The notes under the pieces: generated by a model
What the model was told of the DNA's origin: nothing
Seen by the model: the letters and a program-made list of their open reading frames with translations, nothing else
Databases searched by the model: none
Made by a program: the position numbers and the translations under genes
Part shown: positions 44,100 through 58,171 of the stretch, piece by piece
Position numbering within the stretch: the stretch's first letter is position 1
Layout: the number at the start of each line of letters is the position of its first letter
Source of the DNA: Pomphorhynchus laevis
Taxonomy: Eukaryota > Acanthocephala > Palaeacanthocephala > Echinorhynchida > Pomphorhynchidae
Direction: 5' to 3'
DNA length: 64,000 nt
NCBI GenBank assembly: GCA_012934845.2
Contig: WNNJ02001567.1
Span: 1 to 64,000, forward strand

Positions 44100-47000
44100 C
44101 ATAACTCTACGGCCTCAGGTTCATAGGGATCTGAGCCCCGGCCGCACAAGCGCGCCGTCAGTCGATTGAGCGATGCGGGATCCTTCAACCCCTAAGAGTC
44201 CAGTCGAGGCGGACTATGGCAGGTAATTTCGAGACAAGGAGCTTGATAAACCTTAGTCGTTGTTCTGGGGGACGTCCTCTTGGAAATAAGACTAATCCCG
44301 AGATTGGCAAGGTACTTTAAAGGCGTATTTAAACATTTCCTTTTAATGACATATGCTGGGCTCGTTTCAGGGCCCACCTAGCTTTCTTCGTGATACGTTT
44401 AAGTCTATCCAGGTAAGCTCTTGTCAACCAGTTCACCGTAACAGTGGACACCAGGTATTTTACTCGACTCGTAAAGATGGGCAGTGGTTGAGACTGCAAA
44501 ATGGAGGAGAGTGCTAGTCTCTTAAGCTTCTTTTCGGTGGCAGGGGCGACATGAAAGACTACCACCTGCGATTTCTCGGGATTAAAATAAGTTAGGATGT
44601 GAGTAGCTGATCTTTAAATCTTAAAAGGAAAAGCTTGATGTCCGAGATTACATCTTTGCACCTGCGTCCAGAAAACATGGCTCTGGTATCGTCAGCGTAT
44701 ACCACGAGATGTTGTTCACGTTTAAATGCTTTGAAGAGAACAATGGAGGCAGCAAGTTATAAGATAGGAGAAAGTGTGGATCCTTGAGACACACATGTAA
44801 AAAGGTAGAACTTACTTGCATCAGGGTCGTCTTCATAGAAGAAACGCTTGGTGTAAAGCAATATCTCCAACCTGTTAACAATTCTCGCATGCAACCCTAG
44901 AAACCTGAGAGAAAAGATAACGAAGGAAATTGAGATGCGGTCAAATGCAACAGAAAAGTAAAAAAAACAGCCACAGCAAGTTGATGACTGTTATTCTGAC
45001 AAAGCTGGTGCACTTCACAAATTGCTGAATAGATTGAGCGACCTTTGACAAACCAATGAAAACTCGACGGGATTAAATTACAACTACTTAAGTAGTCGCG
45101 GATTCTACGCACAAGTGCTTTTTTGTTGATGGAGATGAGGGAATTTTGGATCAAAATGGGCCGCAGGTCTTTGGGACATGAAACTAATTTTCTCTTAGGT
45201 AAACATATTCTACGGTTGATGTTAATGTTGGCTACATCGGGTGGTGAGGCTAAAAGCATCGTGATGGCCACTTTTCTTCTCTTATGGTCTGTATAAAGCA
45301 AACAAACTCGAGAAAGTGGGGCGACGGAATTGGAGGTGCCCGGAAGTGGCCCCCAGGAGTTGTGGATATCTGTAACAGACAGATCCCTGCTCCTGAAAAG
45401 GCTGGATTGGTTGTAGAGATTAAGTGGCTCCATAGTTATATAGGGATAGTGACTTCTCCAAAACTTTAGTAAGGCCTATACTACCTATCCATCCCAATAT
45501 CCTTCCGGCAGACAAACTTCTCTTTCTTGAATATCTTCCAAAAAGAAGACTGAGAAGGGTTAAGACGAGCAATTATCGCCCTATCTCTACCTAAGCTGGA
45601 GTCTATATCTAGTGCTCCAGTATTCATTCGAGAGGGCATGTATACCAGAAACAGACATATTAGGACGGTGTAGCATTTTGGATATGACATTGAGTTTTGT
45701 TGGAGTAGGACTGTATAAGCGACCTTTATAGGTAGTCGAAAGTATCGCGGTAGCTTGTGAAGAGAGCTGGTAATTAAATCGAGTCAGATTCGCACTACCT
45801 ACAACAGGGAAGAGTAGGATAGCAGCCTGGAACAGGCCACTCTGATTGGATCAAAGTGGAACCTTCTTCTAAGCAACGTATCTACCTCTATCCGCCAACG
45901 AATTAGGTCATGAGTGGTAGTCTGTTATTGACGCGCCAGCTCAGTACAGATGGGTTTCGACAACCACATCTTAAGAAGCAGTAATATGTCGAGGAGAGAA
46001 TTAGTTATTGAGCAATGAAAGGTGGGGAACGGTGATTTGTGAATAAGATAGTCGTTCCGGGCTCTGCTGAGTTTTGCATTAATTCAACGACCAGTTCTGT
46101 CGTTGAAGTCACCAAGTACCATGTCATAGCCGCTACCTAATATACGATCCAGGAGATCCCGGTTCTTGTGAATTTCTCCTGCTCGGATATAGACATCAGC
46201 TATGCTGACACGTGAACCGTTCTTACACAGTGAAATTGCTAAACAAGACTGGACAAGAATAGTATAGTAAGAGGGATAATCTAAAGAGGCTCTTCACTGG
46301 AGTTAAAAGACCTTGAGATGAAGAGGAGTTAGAAGGGGTTATATACGGAGAGTGAGAGGTTATGTTCTGTGGAATAAATCGAATAATATCCAACGGGATA
46401 CGAATATACCGCGTCTCCTAAAGGACTATAACATCTGCATCTCTAACAGATAGAAGGCTAAGGGCGTAAGCACCTCCCGAATTTCACTTAAGGATATTAA
46501 GTGAAAACGGTTCGCGATTACTTTCCATTGCGATAGGGAACCGGAGTAGGAAGCCCTCCCACTTATCGGAACCTGAAGCGGGAAGTTTGCCTTTCGCACT
46601 TCTATCCTCAGCAGAGTGAGTCATTTGCCCACGAGCATTATATTTATTTCCCTAATTGTCCATCACTTTCCAAGATCTCCCTTTTTTTGGAGAGCCGGAT
46701 GAACGGCTGAATATGAGCGGATGCGCCTATTTTCTTTGAATCCTGGACTGCAGTAGTGGAGGTCTATGGCGTGTCACATAACATGCTAAATAGATGTGTA
46801 ATCAAGTCTTCCATCTTCTTGGTGGAGACTTGGTTTTTATCATCGATCAAATGAATAATGTCCAGGTCGGACAGCTTTTTGCTAACTTCACTGACGTTGG
46901 ATTTGCTTGCATCATCGAAGTTGGAAATTGTGTTAATCGAGGGAGGGCCGTGTCTATTCATAGTCTTTGAAGAGACGGCATTTACAAGACTATGCCGGAT

Positions 47001-47690
47001 GATCGCCCTCTCAATTCGAGCAGTATGAGAGGTTATTGCACTTCCCCTTCATGTGTTGTGAATCTGTTGACCCACTTACCCCACAGGACTGAGGGGTGTG
47101 GCAACCTGCAGTGTCCCCACTTGTGCAAGTTATTACAGTTGGGCTAGGCCAGGCCATCTGTGCTTACAAGTGAAAATCTGATATTGTGTCCCAGAAATGG
47201 ATTACCGCCGGATCTTGAGATACACTCGGCGTTTTCCACTGAGGTGGTGCAGAATGCAATGGGTAGGGGAAAACCATTTACCATTTAAACAACGTATGTT
47301 GATTATCTGATTAATATTCTCCAGAGTTTGAAAGTCGTCTGTGTTAATGCCAGGGGTATATTTGTTATTTTGACCGACGCTTGAATATGTTTAAAAGTAA
47401 CTAAACCAAACTAGGAGAGATTATTATTGAAGTACTTTATGCACTCAGAAGCGATGTCTGCGGAGGTAAACGATACTCTTACCTCGGCTTCATAATATTT
47501 AATCAAGTTGAATAAAACTCTATTCTTGTATAAATTGGTGAAACTTAGAAACAAACCATTAAATATTTTTTGTCTCTTCATGGGAGACGAAAATTTGATG
47601 GTAATCAGGTTATGAAGTTTCTTCACTGGGGAAGTTCCACCAGTTCAGTATGTGAGTTAGAAAATAAAGCAGTACTTACCTCACTTTCTT
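44100..47690 (-). mobile_element. LINE-A copy 8, minus strand, near full length, decayed
   Basis: From right to left: ORF1 (about 47690-46560) with RVLFNLIKYYE near 47500 and degenerate knuckles near 46960-47150, then ORF2 (about 46530-44130) covering the endonuclease (GDFNDRTGR-like block near 46090), the RT and the C terminus, then the 3' tail near 44100. No large deletion was seen, but stops and frameshifts are frequent, more than in copies 2, 3 and 6, so it is older. Confidence 0.85.
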
Positions 47691-50600
47691 AAATGGAGAA
47701 AATACCTGGTTGTGAAGAAGAATGTGTTAAGTTATTGAATGACATTGAAATCTACTTGTTTTTCTTTTGTAATATGGTTATATCGACACGCGTATCCCCA
47801 ACGCTTTTAAAGCTATACAATGTGGTCAAAACATTTACAGCTGCTATCTCAATTCTTAAACAATGTTTGATCGGCCGCCGAACATCTTTGATACTCGATA
47901 CATGTTGTATACTCGAGCTCAACAATACACAGACGATGTAAACCAATATCTTGAAGTCATTAAGGTTTTAGCGGCCGATTGCAACTTTGAAGCGTTATCG
48001 GCTGATGAATACCGGATTCAAGCTTTACTGAATTCCTGGATGACTGGATTGAAGTCAAATAAAATTCAAAAGAGACTGCTCGAAAATACCACTTTGACTT
48101 TTATCTATAGCTTGTACTTAAGTAAAAGCTGTCGAGCAAGCTGAGCGCAGAGAATTAGAAATGAAATGAGTTACTAATAGAAATCATTTCATCGCAGCAA
48201 CTGAAGAACTCGCTCATTCGTCTTCGCCAAGTAGCGAGCTTGAACACACTAAAATCCACCTATTTAACTCAAGCACAGTTTTTCTGGAGCTTTGAGTCAA
48301 AGCCAAGCGTGGGCGTGCTTCCCTGCCGGCGACTGTCAAACATTCTCGTAAAAATTGTACAGCTAAATCTTCTCAGTGTCGCAAGTGTGAATCAAAGCAC
48401 ATTTGCCTAATGGTCATTTTGACCTCAATAAATGTGGGTAAACATGTTCCGAAACTCGTAAGAGGTCGTGAAATCAAATATATGGTTGATACTGACAGTA
48501 CAAATAAATTTATTTACTCAAATGTCGTTAGGATTATGCGTATTTCTCCAGTGTTGAGGAACAGTTTTCAAGTTATTATGACATCAAACAATTCACTTGC
48601 TCGCTCAAGTGGAACAATTCGAATTCCTATTGGAGTAAACGGAAGGTCGTAACATGACTCTACATTTCATATTCTCGACAAATTTTGTGTTAATTGTATA
48701 TTGGAACAAGAGTTATTGCGCCTACATAAATCGATGGAAATAAATCTCAGCGAATCCCTAGACCCAATATCCATTGAAAATTATAAAAGAAGATTGATCA
48801 GAGAATATTTTTAGTCGATTCTTGAAGTTTGAAACCTATAGCTACCAAATCCCGCAGTTTCTCAACTCTTGAAACAATTTTTTTCAACACGAAATAAACC
48901 AATTATTACGAGACCAAATTTTTCGTTCAAGTACGTTATCCTGGTAGCTTCAATTATGGTAATTCGTCATAATCCAAAATAACGGTTGTGCTTTGAATAT
49001 GCGCGAACAGTGAATACGCATACACATATCGACGCGTATTATCTGACTCGCATCGATGGGTTAATCGATAAAGCGTGTCGGCGTCGCATATCTAGTGCTA
49101 TTGACTTACGAAGTGGCTATTTCAAGTTGGCGCTACGAAAGGAAGAAGTTAAGTAAAATACGGCATTCGAAGCTTGTTGTAAGCCATATGAGTTGAGCCA
49201 TATTAAATTATGGCTCATATTATGTTAAGCTATATTGAATTGATACCATTCAATCTAACAATCGCAGTAGCTGCTTCTCAGCTAACGATGAACCAAATTA
49301 CCGAAAACGAGAAGTTATCTAATGAATTCAGCTACGTTGTCGATGTTATCGTTTGTGGTCGTACACAAGTTGATCAAGACAAAAACCTCAACCGTTTCTT
49401 GGATAGAATCAATAAGTATGACTTAACTTTGAATCGTCAGAAATCAGTATTTGGTACTGATATCATTCATTTTCTCGGATATGAGATATGAAGGCTCAAA
49501 ACAGTTGGACTCGTCAACTGTGAAAACATGAAGTAGAAAATATTCGTTTATTATCGTCTGTCAAATTTTTTCCTTTGGAATTTAAAGCAAACTTCGAGTT
49601 TACAAGGCTCAAAAATAAAATTATTAATGCTTCACTTACCTGCATAGATTTTTATGCACCTTTCATCGTCGAAATCAACTCTTAATTTCATTCATTTGAT
49701 GCAGTATTAATTCAATTTTCAAACCAGTAGCTTTCTTCTCTTGCACATCAAATGAATCTGCTGAGCGTCAGTCAGCTGTCGAAAAAAAGATGTTGCTTTT
49801 TATTTCTTAGTTCATGCACTTAAACATTAAAGGCAATTCCTCATTGTTAGTACCTTCAAAATCTTATGTGATCAAAGTTCAATATTTTTCATTTTCTTAA
49901 ATCTTTTCAGAATCCAAATTAAGAATGATAAGGTTCAAGGATGAAAATTATAAATATCTGATTTTAAATTTGAAATCATATTTCGTCGGGGTAAGCAAAA
50001 TGCTGCATTCGATTGTTTATCTCGAGATATTTTTGTTTCATGTCCGATGTCGAGCCGTTAAGTGTGTTGCGTAGTCTTCATAACGCGCTATCTTACCTTG
50101 GTCTATTTCGATATTTTTAATTAGTCAGGTCTAAAAATATTCCTATACAATGAGAAATTTAGTTTAGTTGTTGAAAGTTGCCAGAATTGAGCTAAATTTA
50201 AACCACGTTTTTTACAAGCCCTCCGATAGTCTCTTAATCCAGTCAAACCGTCATATTTAAAGGCTGAGTATGGATTTTAAGGAACCACTTCCTTCATCGG
50301 CAGGCTGGCTGTACTTGCTTGTTATATTGGATGAATTTTCTTGATTCCTCTTTACATTCGCATGCCGCGATCAGTTAACGCAGACTGTAATCAAGTGTCT
50401 CGATTCGGTGTTTACTTTATTTAGCCTCCACTAATCAGTTCATACAGACAAGGGAAGTACGTATACTTCAGGGAAATTAAATACATTTTTATACACTCAA
50501 AAAATATCACTCACAATTCATCGCGTTATAATTCAAGTCGAAACGGGTAGGTTGAGAGGATGAACATGGCTATATGCGTACTCTACAACTTCGTTGTCAC

Positions 50601-51250
50601 TATCAATCGTAATTCATTTCAAAATGGGAAAATATGCTACCTCAAGAGTTAAATTCAATACGTTTGCTTGTATGCACTGCAACGAGGTTCCGCCAAACGA
50701 CCGTATGTTTTCTTATGAATGTCAAATTCCTACGCTGTCAGAATTCAGCAGCAATTGATGACGCTTAATTAATTTGAAATACGACGTTGTAAATCTGAAA
50801 GAATTGACTTTACTTTTTTATAGTATTACACTCGAACAGGAAAGTATAAACCTGCATGCTTTTTACAACCTTCGTCTGAAAGCTTAACCCGGAGTGCGCC
50901 TACCAGAATTATCGAGCTGGTCAGGCCAAATAATTCAGTACGAGTACCAAATTTTACTGGCCGAACTAAATTTGATCAGATAGTACGTGAAGCTAATCTA
51001 CGCGAAATATTCAACACTGACCGATGAAAACGAACAAACCATGGTGATAAATAATCGACACCTCGCTAAGCATTACTGTCCCGATCGTTTGAAAGGTGTA
51101 CAAACACGCAATATTACTCGTCAAATTGAGTCGATCGCAGGCCAAAGCCACGACGATTCAAGCTTGATTAATAACATTAGGGGAATTACAGCAATATAGT
51201 TACGGATCAAAGAAACAAGGACGAAGACCTATTCTAAAAGCCCAATCGAC
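47690..51250 (+). mobile_element. Ty3/gypsy fossil D
   Basis: Decayed LTR-retrotransposon, plus strand. Parts recognised in order are a gag-like region (about 47860-48150), a zinc-knuckle trace (near 48370-48405), a protease-like region (about 48440-48650), reverse transcriptase (about 48950-49500), an RNase H trace (about 49700-50060) and an integrase-like region with C-terminal tail (about 50150-51200). It is broken, with well over ten breaks, and old. No LTR pair was resolved. Confidence 0.75.
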
Positions 51251-51429
51251 TAAAAGTGCTAAAATTGAAAATTCTTCGGTCGAGACTGATCAAACAATGA
51301 TAAATTAAGAAGTTAACCTGCTCAAAGATTAAGACAACATACGTTGCTAGTAGATCGCAATATTGACGAAGTTAGATCGGTGTAACGTAAACTAAGAGAT
51401 TGCTAAAGTAGCTATATTAGGCACATCTA

Positions 51430-54400
51430 GATAAGACAAAAGTTAATTACAACAATTATTATGACATCCTCTCTTGCCAGAAATGTTATCATGACATTCT
51501 CTCCTTCCAGAAATAGTCATCAAGGTAACGTGAAGTGGTTTTCTTTCACAAACTTCTTTTCGTAACATTCTCTGCTTCTTCGTGGACATCGCTTTCACAT
51601 TCAGTTTCTTCTTTTTCTTTTCTTTCACCGTCGATCATATTATCTTCAAGCACTTCTTCTCCGCATTCATTGGCAGTGCTCTTGGTGGCCTCTGCTGCAT
51701 CGCTTTCTTGGCCTTTGACTTCGCAGTCAGGTGCCACGTCTCACAACGATACATAGCTTCGCCGCTGTGACGTGTATTCTACGACATCATATTTGTTGTT
51801 AAAATTTACGAGTTTCGCTTGGTCGGCTAAGTCATCGTATTTTGAATTGCGACAGTGATTTCTTTCAAGGACAGGGAGGCCCTCAACCATCCAGTTAGGG
51901 TAGGACGGAAATTCCCGTACTTTCCTGGGAAACGAAAATGTTCACTCGTGCGGCGTTTGCTTAGTGTCAGTAGACAATAATGATCGAATTCTGTGTAGGG
52001 CATTCGGTAAAACATTCTGCCATTTACTAATCGGCATATTGTTACCACGCAGTGATGCACTTATAGTCGCCCAGATAATGCCATTAAATCTTGCGCACTG
52101 GCTATTACCTCTAGAAGTATACGGTGAGGTTGAACTACTAGCGATCCATCGTTCATTAAGAAACTTTCTGACGTCAGAGGACATAAATTAGCTTCCTCTG
52201 TCAGAATGGAAATAGTCTGGACACCCGAATATCAAAAACACATCGATGAGGCAGTGGCAGACTGTTCGAGTGGAGACGTCAGGGCACCCGTAGGCAATCG
52301 GAAATCTACTATACTCGTTGATAGCGACAAACATAAAACGATTGCTATTCGTACTCGGCAAAGGACCTTTGCAGTCTATTGATAGTCTTTCAAACGGTCG
52401 AGTAGCTTTGATAACATGGTTCTGAGAAATGGAACAAAATCGGGGTTTACACTACCCGCATGCTTCGCAATTTTCACATATCCTTCTGATATCGTGAATA
52501 GAGTACGGCAAGTTTTGGGATCGAACATAGTGTGTAAGTCTGCGCACTCCTGGGTGGCACAAGGCATCGTGTGTCTCCTTCAAGCCGTTTACTCTCAGCG
52601 CCGCGCAATTTCTGGAAAAAGCGTCAGCCGGAATGTTCAAAGAACCAGGGCGGAAGTAAATATCGAAATCATAGTCAGCTAACTCAACTTTCCAGCGCTG
52701 GATATTATCGTTCTTAATTTTATTTACGTTTCTCTTGAATATGAAGCTCACAGATTGTTGATCTGTTATAATCTTGAAATGTCGCCTAATCAAGAGATGC
52801 CGCCACTTTCTGAGGGCTTCAACAAAGGCTAGCGCTTCCTTCTCGACTGATGCGTAACGTCGTTCGCTGATGGAAATCCTTCTCGCAAAGAACGCCACTG
52901 GGTGCGAATCGCCATTCAATGTCGCAGCGATGCATGTATCAGATGCATCAGTTTCGATGGTCAATACCTTAGCCTTGTCGATATGGTACAAAGAAGAACC
53001 GGCGATATCTTTTTGAGAGTTTCAAATGCTCTTGATGCTTCGAGTTTCAACGGAAACGTAGCTTCATACAGAAATTCTACCTTGTCAGAGAAGCTAGGTA
53101 TCCAGGAAGAGTAATACGGGAAAAGGCCAAATGTCTTCTGTAATGACTTCGCGTCGTGTGGCAATGGGAGATTGAATATTGCTTGTAATCGCTCAGGATT
53201 AGGTTTCAAGACACCGTTGCTGACAAGATAGCCTAACAATTTTATTTCTTTCCTGCCGAACTCGCACTTATAGTTGTTTTAGGTCAATCCATATAGAGTG
53301 ACGATACTATTGAATCTTGAAAGATTTTTGTCATGTTCCTCTTTGGTCGTGCCACAAATCGTAATATTGTCTAAGTAAGCGAAGGTATATTCCAAGTTAT
53401 TGACATCGATGATCTCGTCCATACATCTTTGGAAGCAGGACACTGCGTTTTTTAGACCGAAGGGAAGTTTTGTGAATCTGTATAGCTTCCCGTCTGCTTC
53501 GAAAGATGTGTATACCCTATCGTCTTCGTGAAGGGGTATCTGATGATAAGCCGCCTGCAGATCTATTGTTGAAAAATACGTATATTTACTGATTTTGCTG
53601 ACCATCTCTTGTAGATTAGACAATGGGTATGCGTCCAATAAGGTGAATCGATTTATTGTTCCTGAATAGTCTATAACAAGTATTCTTTTATGCCGATCAG
53701 AACGAGTCACCACAACTTGGGCACGCCATGGCGAAACACACGATTCGATTATCCCATCACAGTAATTTCTTTATTTCATCACAAATAAACGCGTGATCGG
53801 AAGGGTTATATCTACGGGACCGTGTCGCGATCGGAGTACAGTTATCGCTGAGATGCTGAAACGGTCTTACTTGTCTTAGGTTGACAGGACTTGTAGTCGC
53901 AATGACTAATTCTGGCTCTTCACCTTCTAATTTAAACATTAGGTTTTGATGCAATTTCATAAAATCCATTCCAAGGATCGATTCAGAGCATATATAATCG
54001 AGTATGTAGAAAGTTATGTTCGGATAAGACCGATTCTTGTATACAATAGAAAGAGTCGCTCGTCCTTGGGTAAACGTCTTGAATCGTTTCGAATCCATAC
54101 TTATTAGAGCTTTATCGAATTGAAACGACAACTTCAATCTTCTAGCAGTCTCAGTTCTCATAAAGTTATTGCAACTACCTGTGTCGAAGAAGCATTCGAC
54201 CGCACAGTCTCGAATCACGATGTGATCGACTATTTTTGATGTACATTTCGTGAACGCTTTTGTAGACAGGGTATCAGAGTTGCCGAATTTTGCGGAGCGG
54301 CAGGATCTAGCAAAATGGCCGACCTTTTGACATTTTCGGCAGACTGAGTTCTTCGCTGGACAATTATCCCGTCTATGACGGGTCGATCCTCCGCAGAAAA

Positions 54401-54480
54401 GGTTTGAAGAGGTTTACTGAAATTTTGCTTCAAATCATTGCAAAGTTATTTCGCCCTACTAGCAATGGATAGACCGCTAA
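51430..54480 (-). mobile_element. Ty3/gypsy fossil E
   Basis: Better-preserved LTR-retrotransposon on the minus strand. Parts from right to left are a zinc knuckle (about 54270-54350), protease with a DTGS box (about 53757-54218), reverse transcriptase (about 53240-53720), RNase H (about 52680-53000) leading into an integrase zinc-binding region (about 52450-52600), the integrase core (about 51900-52400) and a terminal segment near 51430-51500 that may be LTR. It is broken, with roughly six to ten breaks, and younger than fossils C and D. It lies tail to tail with fossil D. Confidence 0.85.
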
Positions 54481-54759
54481 TACCCCTATATATAATCGTT
54501 TGTTTCAACAAATTCTAACAACAAAATATAAAACATTTTAAGGATAATAATGACTGGTAGAAAGTGGGATAATGCTTAACACATTAACGACACTACACAA
54601 CACCAAGGTGGGGAAAATATTGTTCAAGATGGACATTGTGCATATGAGGTTTAATCCTCTTACTCACTGGCCCTGTTTAATACTTAATACTTTTCTGCCG
54701 GAATGTTTCACGAAATGCTTATTAGTTTCAGGCAATGTTTTACGTGATGGGGATTATTC

Positions 54760-56330
54760 CGGTATATTTTTCACTGAATAATCCTTTAGTGAAATTCGGG
54801 AGGTTCTTATAGATATATTCGAAAAGGAGAAATCCAGAAGAATCGGAATTTATTGGATCGATCACTCGATGGTTCTTATAACGTGATGCTTGACGATTTC
54901 AACGATAGAGTTTGTTGTTATATACATACGATCATCAGAACTAATAACAAATATTTGATTCATTTACCACCATCCTATGTTTTGACTGTACATTAACGAA
55001 TTCAACCCTTGACGTTTTCCTGATTGCAAGTATTTGTTCAAACCCTTCTATATTGTACAGTCAAAATATCACAGACGTTTATTTCTCAGACGTTTAGATA
55101 AAAATATTTTAATAAAGAAAATATACCAGCTTGATTCCATCAGGGTGGTCTTCTTACAAGCGACCGACATCCTCTTTCATGTCGTAATTAATGCATTCAA
55201 TTTAACTCCTAACTGTCTCAGCAAGCTTCCACATTTCTCTCGACAACCTACAATAATCAAATTTTCTGTCCACTTCCATATATCTCATAATACTAGCTAA
55301 AATAATATACCTTCCCAATCTTTCTGACTGCTTCATGCAAATCTCTCGAAATAATATTGAAGCTCTCGTTGCATCCTCTAGCTGAATTGAGGTAGGATAA
55401 TCATGACTGGCTTCAAGCCCTTTCGGTCTTCATCCAAGCTCTCGGTTATTATCTGTTTTCATTGACTTTTCCTCTGCATTTGATCACATTTTCATTCCTT
55501 TTTTACTTCATATATTAGTTTCCTATGATGCCTAATAGATTCGCGAACCTGGTGCAAGTACTGCTGTATACTTGATGCTTTTACTATGAAAATGAATATG
55601 TAATGCGTAGCTTCTACCCAATTACCGGTGTTCTCCAATGATCTTCTCTTTAATTATATAATTAGCTGCTTTAATATATTTTAATAAAAATATTTTTTGT
55701 GTTAAGGATATCTTGTGGTATATGCTTATAATACCGTAGCTATGTTTTCATGGCACATGTGTGAAAATGTTGGCTCTTAAATCATCAAATTATTCACAAG
55801 ATTAATAGATCATTACCCTCTTGCAACCTTCTTTTTAACTCTTCCAAAACGCAGTTGTTTGTCTTTAATACAATTTCTGCTCAAGAAGAACGTGTAAGAG
55901 ACTGGCAGTCTCATCACTTTGAAGAGTTATGGTTAATCAACCACTTTCTATTATTTATATCGAGTAAGATTCCTTAGCATGGGTTTCACCATCTCGGAGA
56001 AATAGACGCACTTGAATAAATTTTGAAATTGTCCTGAACAGATCGAGATGACCTCTGAAATGGGCTCAACGTTTGTTATTAGGATAGATGGTCTAAATGT
56101 GCATTTGGTGTATTTTGGAAATCTCGGTACTTGTTTGCTTTTACAGATGATGTTTTTCTAAACAAAAACCAATGTTCCTTGAGTTTCTGATGTCAAAACT
56201 ACTGTACATCTTGTGCCGCAATTGAGCTCTAACATGTCCTGCACATTATATGTATGGCTCAATCACAAGGTGTCGAGTTCGTGTAAGGAAGAAAACCTCT
56301 AGTCTGCAAACTCTGTCAAGACTTTACATA
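54760..56330 (+). mobile_element. LINE-A copy 9, very old ORF2 relic
   Basis: Plus-strand relic recognised by ordered nucleotide similarity to LINE-A ORF2: the start region near 54770-54810, the endonuclease block GATGCTTGACGATTTCAACG near 54885, the RT region near 55440-55640 (TTGACTTTTCCTCTGCATTTG) and the thumb region near 56050-56190. Almost every codon block is damaged and there are deletions. It is the oldest LINE-A copy here. Confidence 0.7.
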
Positions 56331-57220
56331 ACTTATTTATTATATGTTATCCACTGTATTTACGTATTATGAAAAACTTCATTTATATATGTGTTCGATC
56401 AGTTCTAATAAGTTGAATTTTACACTGAAGGTAAATATATATAGTAGTTAATCTATGTAAAGTTATTATTTATAATTCTATAATTGTTATATAACTATCT
56501 ACGGATTTGATTGCCTTTAACGTAATTATTTGTTTTTTGTCTTTGGATGTCTTTTATTTCATTCCCCTTGATCGAACAAAACATCTCTACATTATTAATC
56601 TAAATATTTAAATAAGCAACATCGCTACCATATAGCATTTAACAAAAATAGTGTTAATTCAATTTCTTTATCCGTGTATATATGACTGTCTGTAATTTAG
56701 TTCTCTTAAAAATGGCAGAAAAGTATGAGTGTAATTGTCTGAGTGTATAAGACTGTATCATAAATTCTTTGATTGAAATCGTTGAAAATCAAGGATATAT
56801 ACATTTTATTATCAGCAAAACATGATAAGTTTTAAGTTCTTTATTTTGATATCATCATGAACCAAATTTTAAAGATTTGTCCGTTACGATAGCCATGGTA
56901 ACTCTCATCAAAACTATGAACTGAGATATTTGACTTTTCTTTTGCAATAGTAAATCAAACATTTACAATTCAAAAGCCATAAATAAACACGCGTTTCCAT
57001 TAAATTATCAAAATAAATAAAACAATATAATTTCATTTTTTTAATACCTAGAGTCTTTGTGCATTTTTATACTTGGTCGTGTTACTCATTGTATTATATT
57101 ACATTCAGAAAGTTATATATTTATAGAAGTTAAGTTAGGCTGTGCGGAATGAAACATATATTACTGTTTATTTATATCATTGGAAGGCAATAATATATAT
57201 GCAAATTTTCATTTGTTTTT
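56331..57220. other. AT-rich spacer, nothing recognised
   Basis: No gene, repeat or RNA signal could be supported. Confidence 0.5.
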
Positions 57221-57224
57221 CACT

Positions 57225-57275
57225 GAAGAAGGGTAGTAAACCCGAAAGCTTCGAAATATAATATACACCCTTGTT
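57225..57275 (+). repeat. Hammerhead-like PLE end
   Basis: CTGAAGA (a valid CUGANGA core word), one extra A, GGGT-AGTAA-ACCC hairpin, then GAAA. A cleavage triplet and stem I are not evident. It has the same layout as the foldback arms at 17555-17755. Confidence 0.45.
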
Positions 57276-57314
57276 GCTCGATTTAATCTCTTTTTCTAAT
57301 ATATATAAATACAT

Positions 57315-57925
57315 ATAATGGTGTTGCTTGATAGACTGGATTTCGATTCACGACTTTCAATCACCATATCACTTCCAGACGATCGCATTAGCATCGAAAT
57401 GATGAGTACCCGGCAACACTAATCAGTAGAATGAAGTACCTACTGATATTTTCGGTTGTCTGTGTGACATTGTAAATAAAGGCGTTTTCGACACTGCTTA
57501 ATTGTCTGAGGCTTACGCTCTTTACTAGATCGAATTGCTGTACGGACCATCCTTAAACACTAGGCAGAGGTTGTTGCTGAATTGTCGTTGCACTCGTTAG
57601 ATTCTAAATGGATACGACGTGAATAATGGTGGTGTACTGATGTGCTGAATAGACAACGGTCCAGGATTTCTTACGAAATTTGGCATTTATACAAAATGGT
57701 GTTTTTTGATAGACTGGACTTCGATTTACGACTTTCAGTCACTCAGTGACTGAAAATTCACGACTTTTCACAATTATTCACTTCAATTCACGACTTTTGA
57801 ATGACTTTCAGTGAATCGAAGTCCAGTCTATCAAGCAACACCATTTTATATAAATGTCGAATTCCGTAAGAAATCCTGGACCGTTGTTTATTCAGCACAT
57901 CCGTGCACCACCTTTTATATATACA
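57315..57925. repeat. 378-bp repeat: direct copy plus inverted copy
   Basis: The block ATGGTGTT...GATAGACTGGA occurs at 57319 and again at 57697, a 378-bp period. The second start is followed, through a palindromic centre near 57741, by an inverted copy to about 57915, which includes the GTCCAGTCTATC and AAATCCTGGACCGTTG blocks. No ORF. The unit ends in GATGTGCTGAAT then CAACGGTCC, which looks like a worn RNA-structured end, but no complete ribozyme core is present. Confidence 0.6.
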
Positions 57926-58171
57926 TACAAAAGAAAGTTTGGTTAAATTTTATATACCTACTTATTTTGATATATAATTTGATGTTATATATGTGTACGA
58001 AATGACAAGTGCATTTTTATTGCAGTACACTCATTCTAATGATTAACAAAATGTCTTCTGTTTTAGATAATAATTGCAGTTGAAACTGCTTATGTCAATT
58101 TATGCTCTATCCATTGACAGAACATGATTAGCGGTCTAATCTTGCCTTATTGTATGTATGCCGTATAGATT

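Noticed and set aside
51535-51770. Acidic or hydrophobic ORFs at the end of gypsy fossil E
   Set aside because: They overlap each other on opposite strands within the 3' part of the fossil, so there is no reason to treat them as separate genes.
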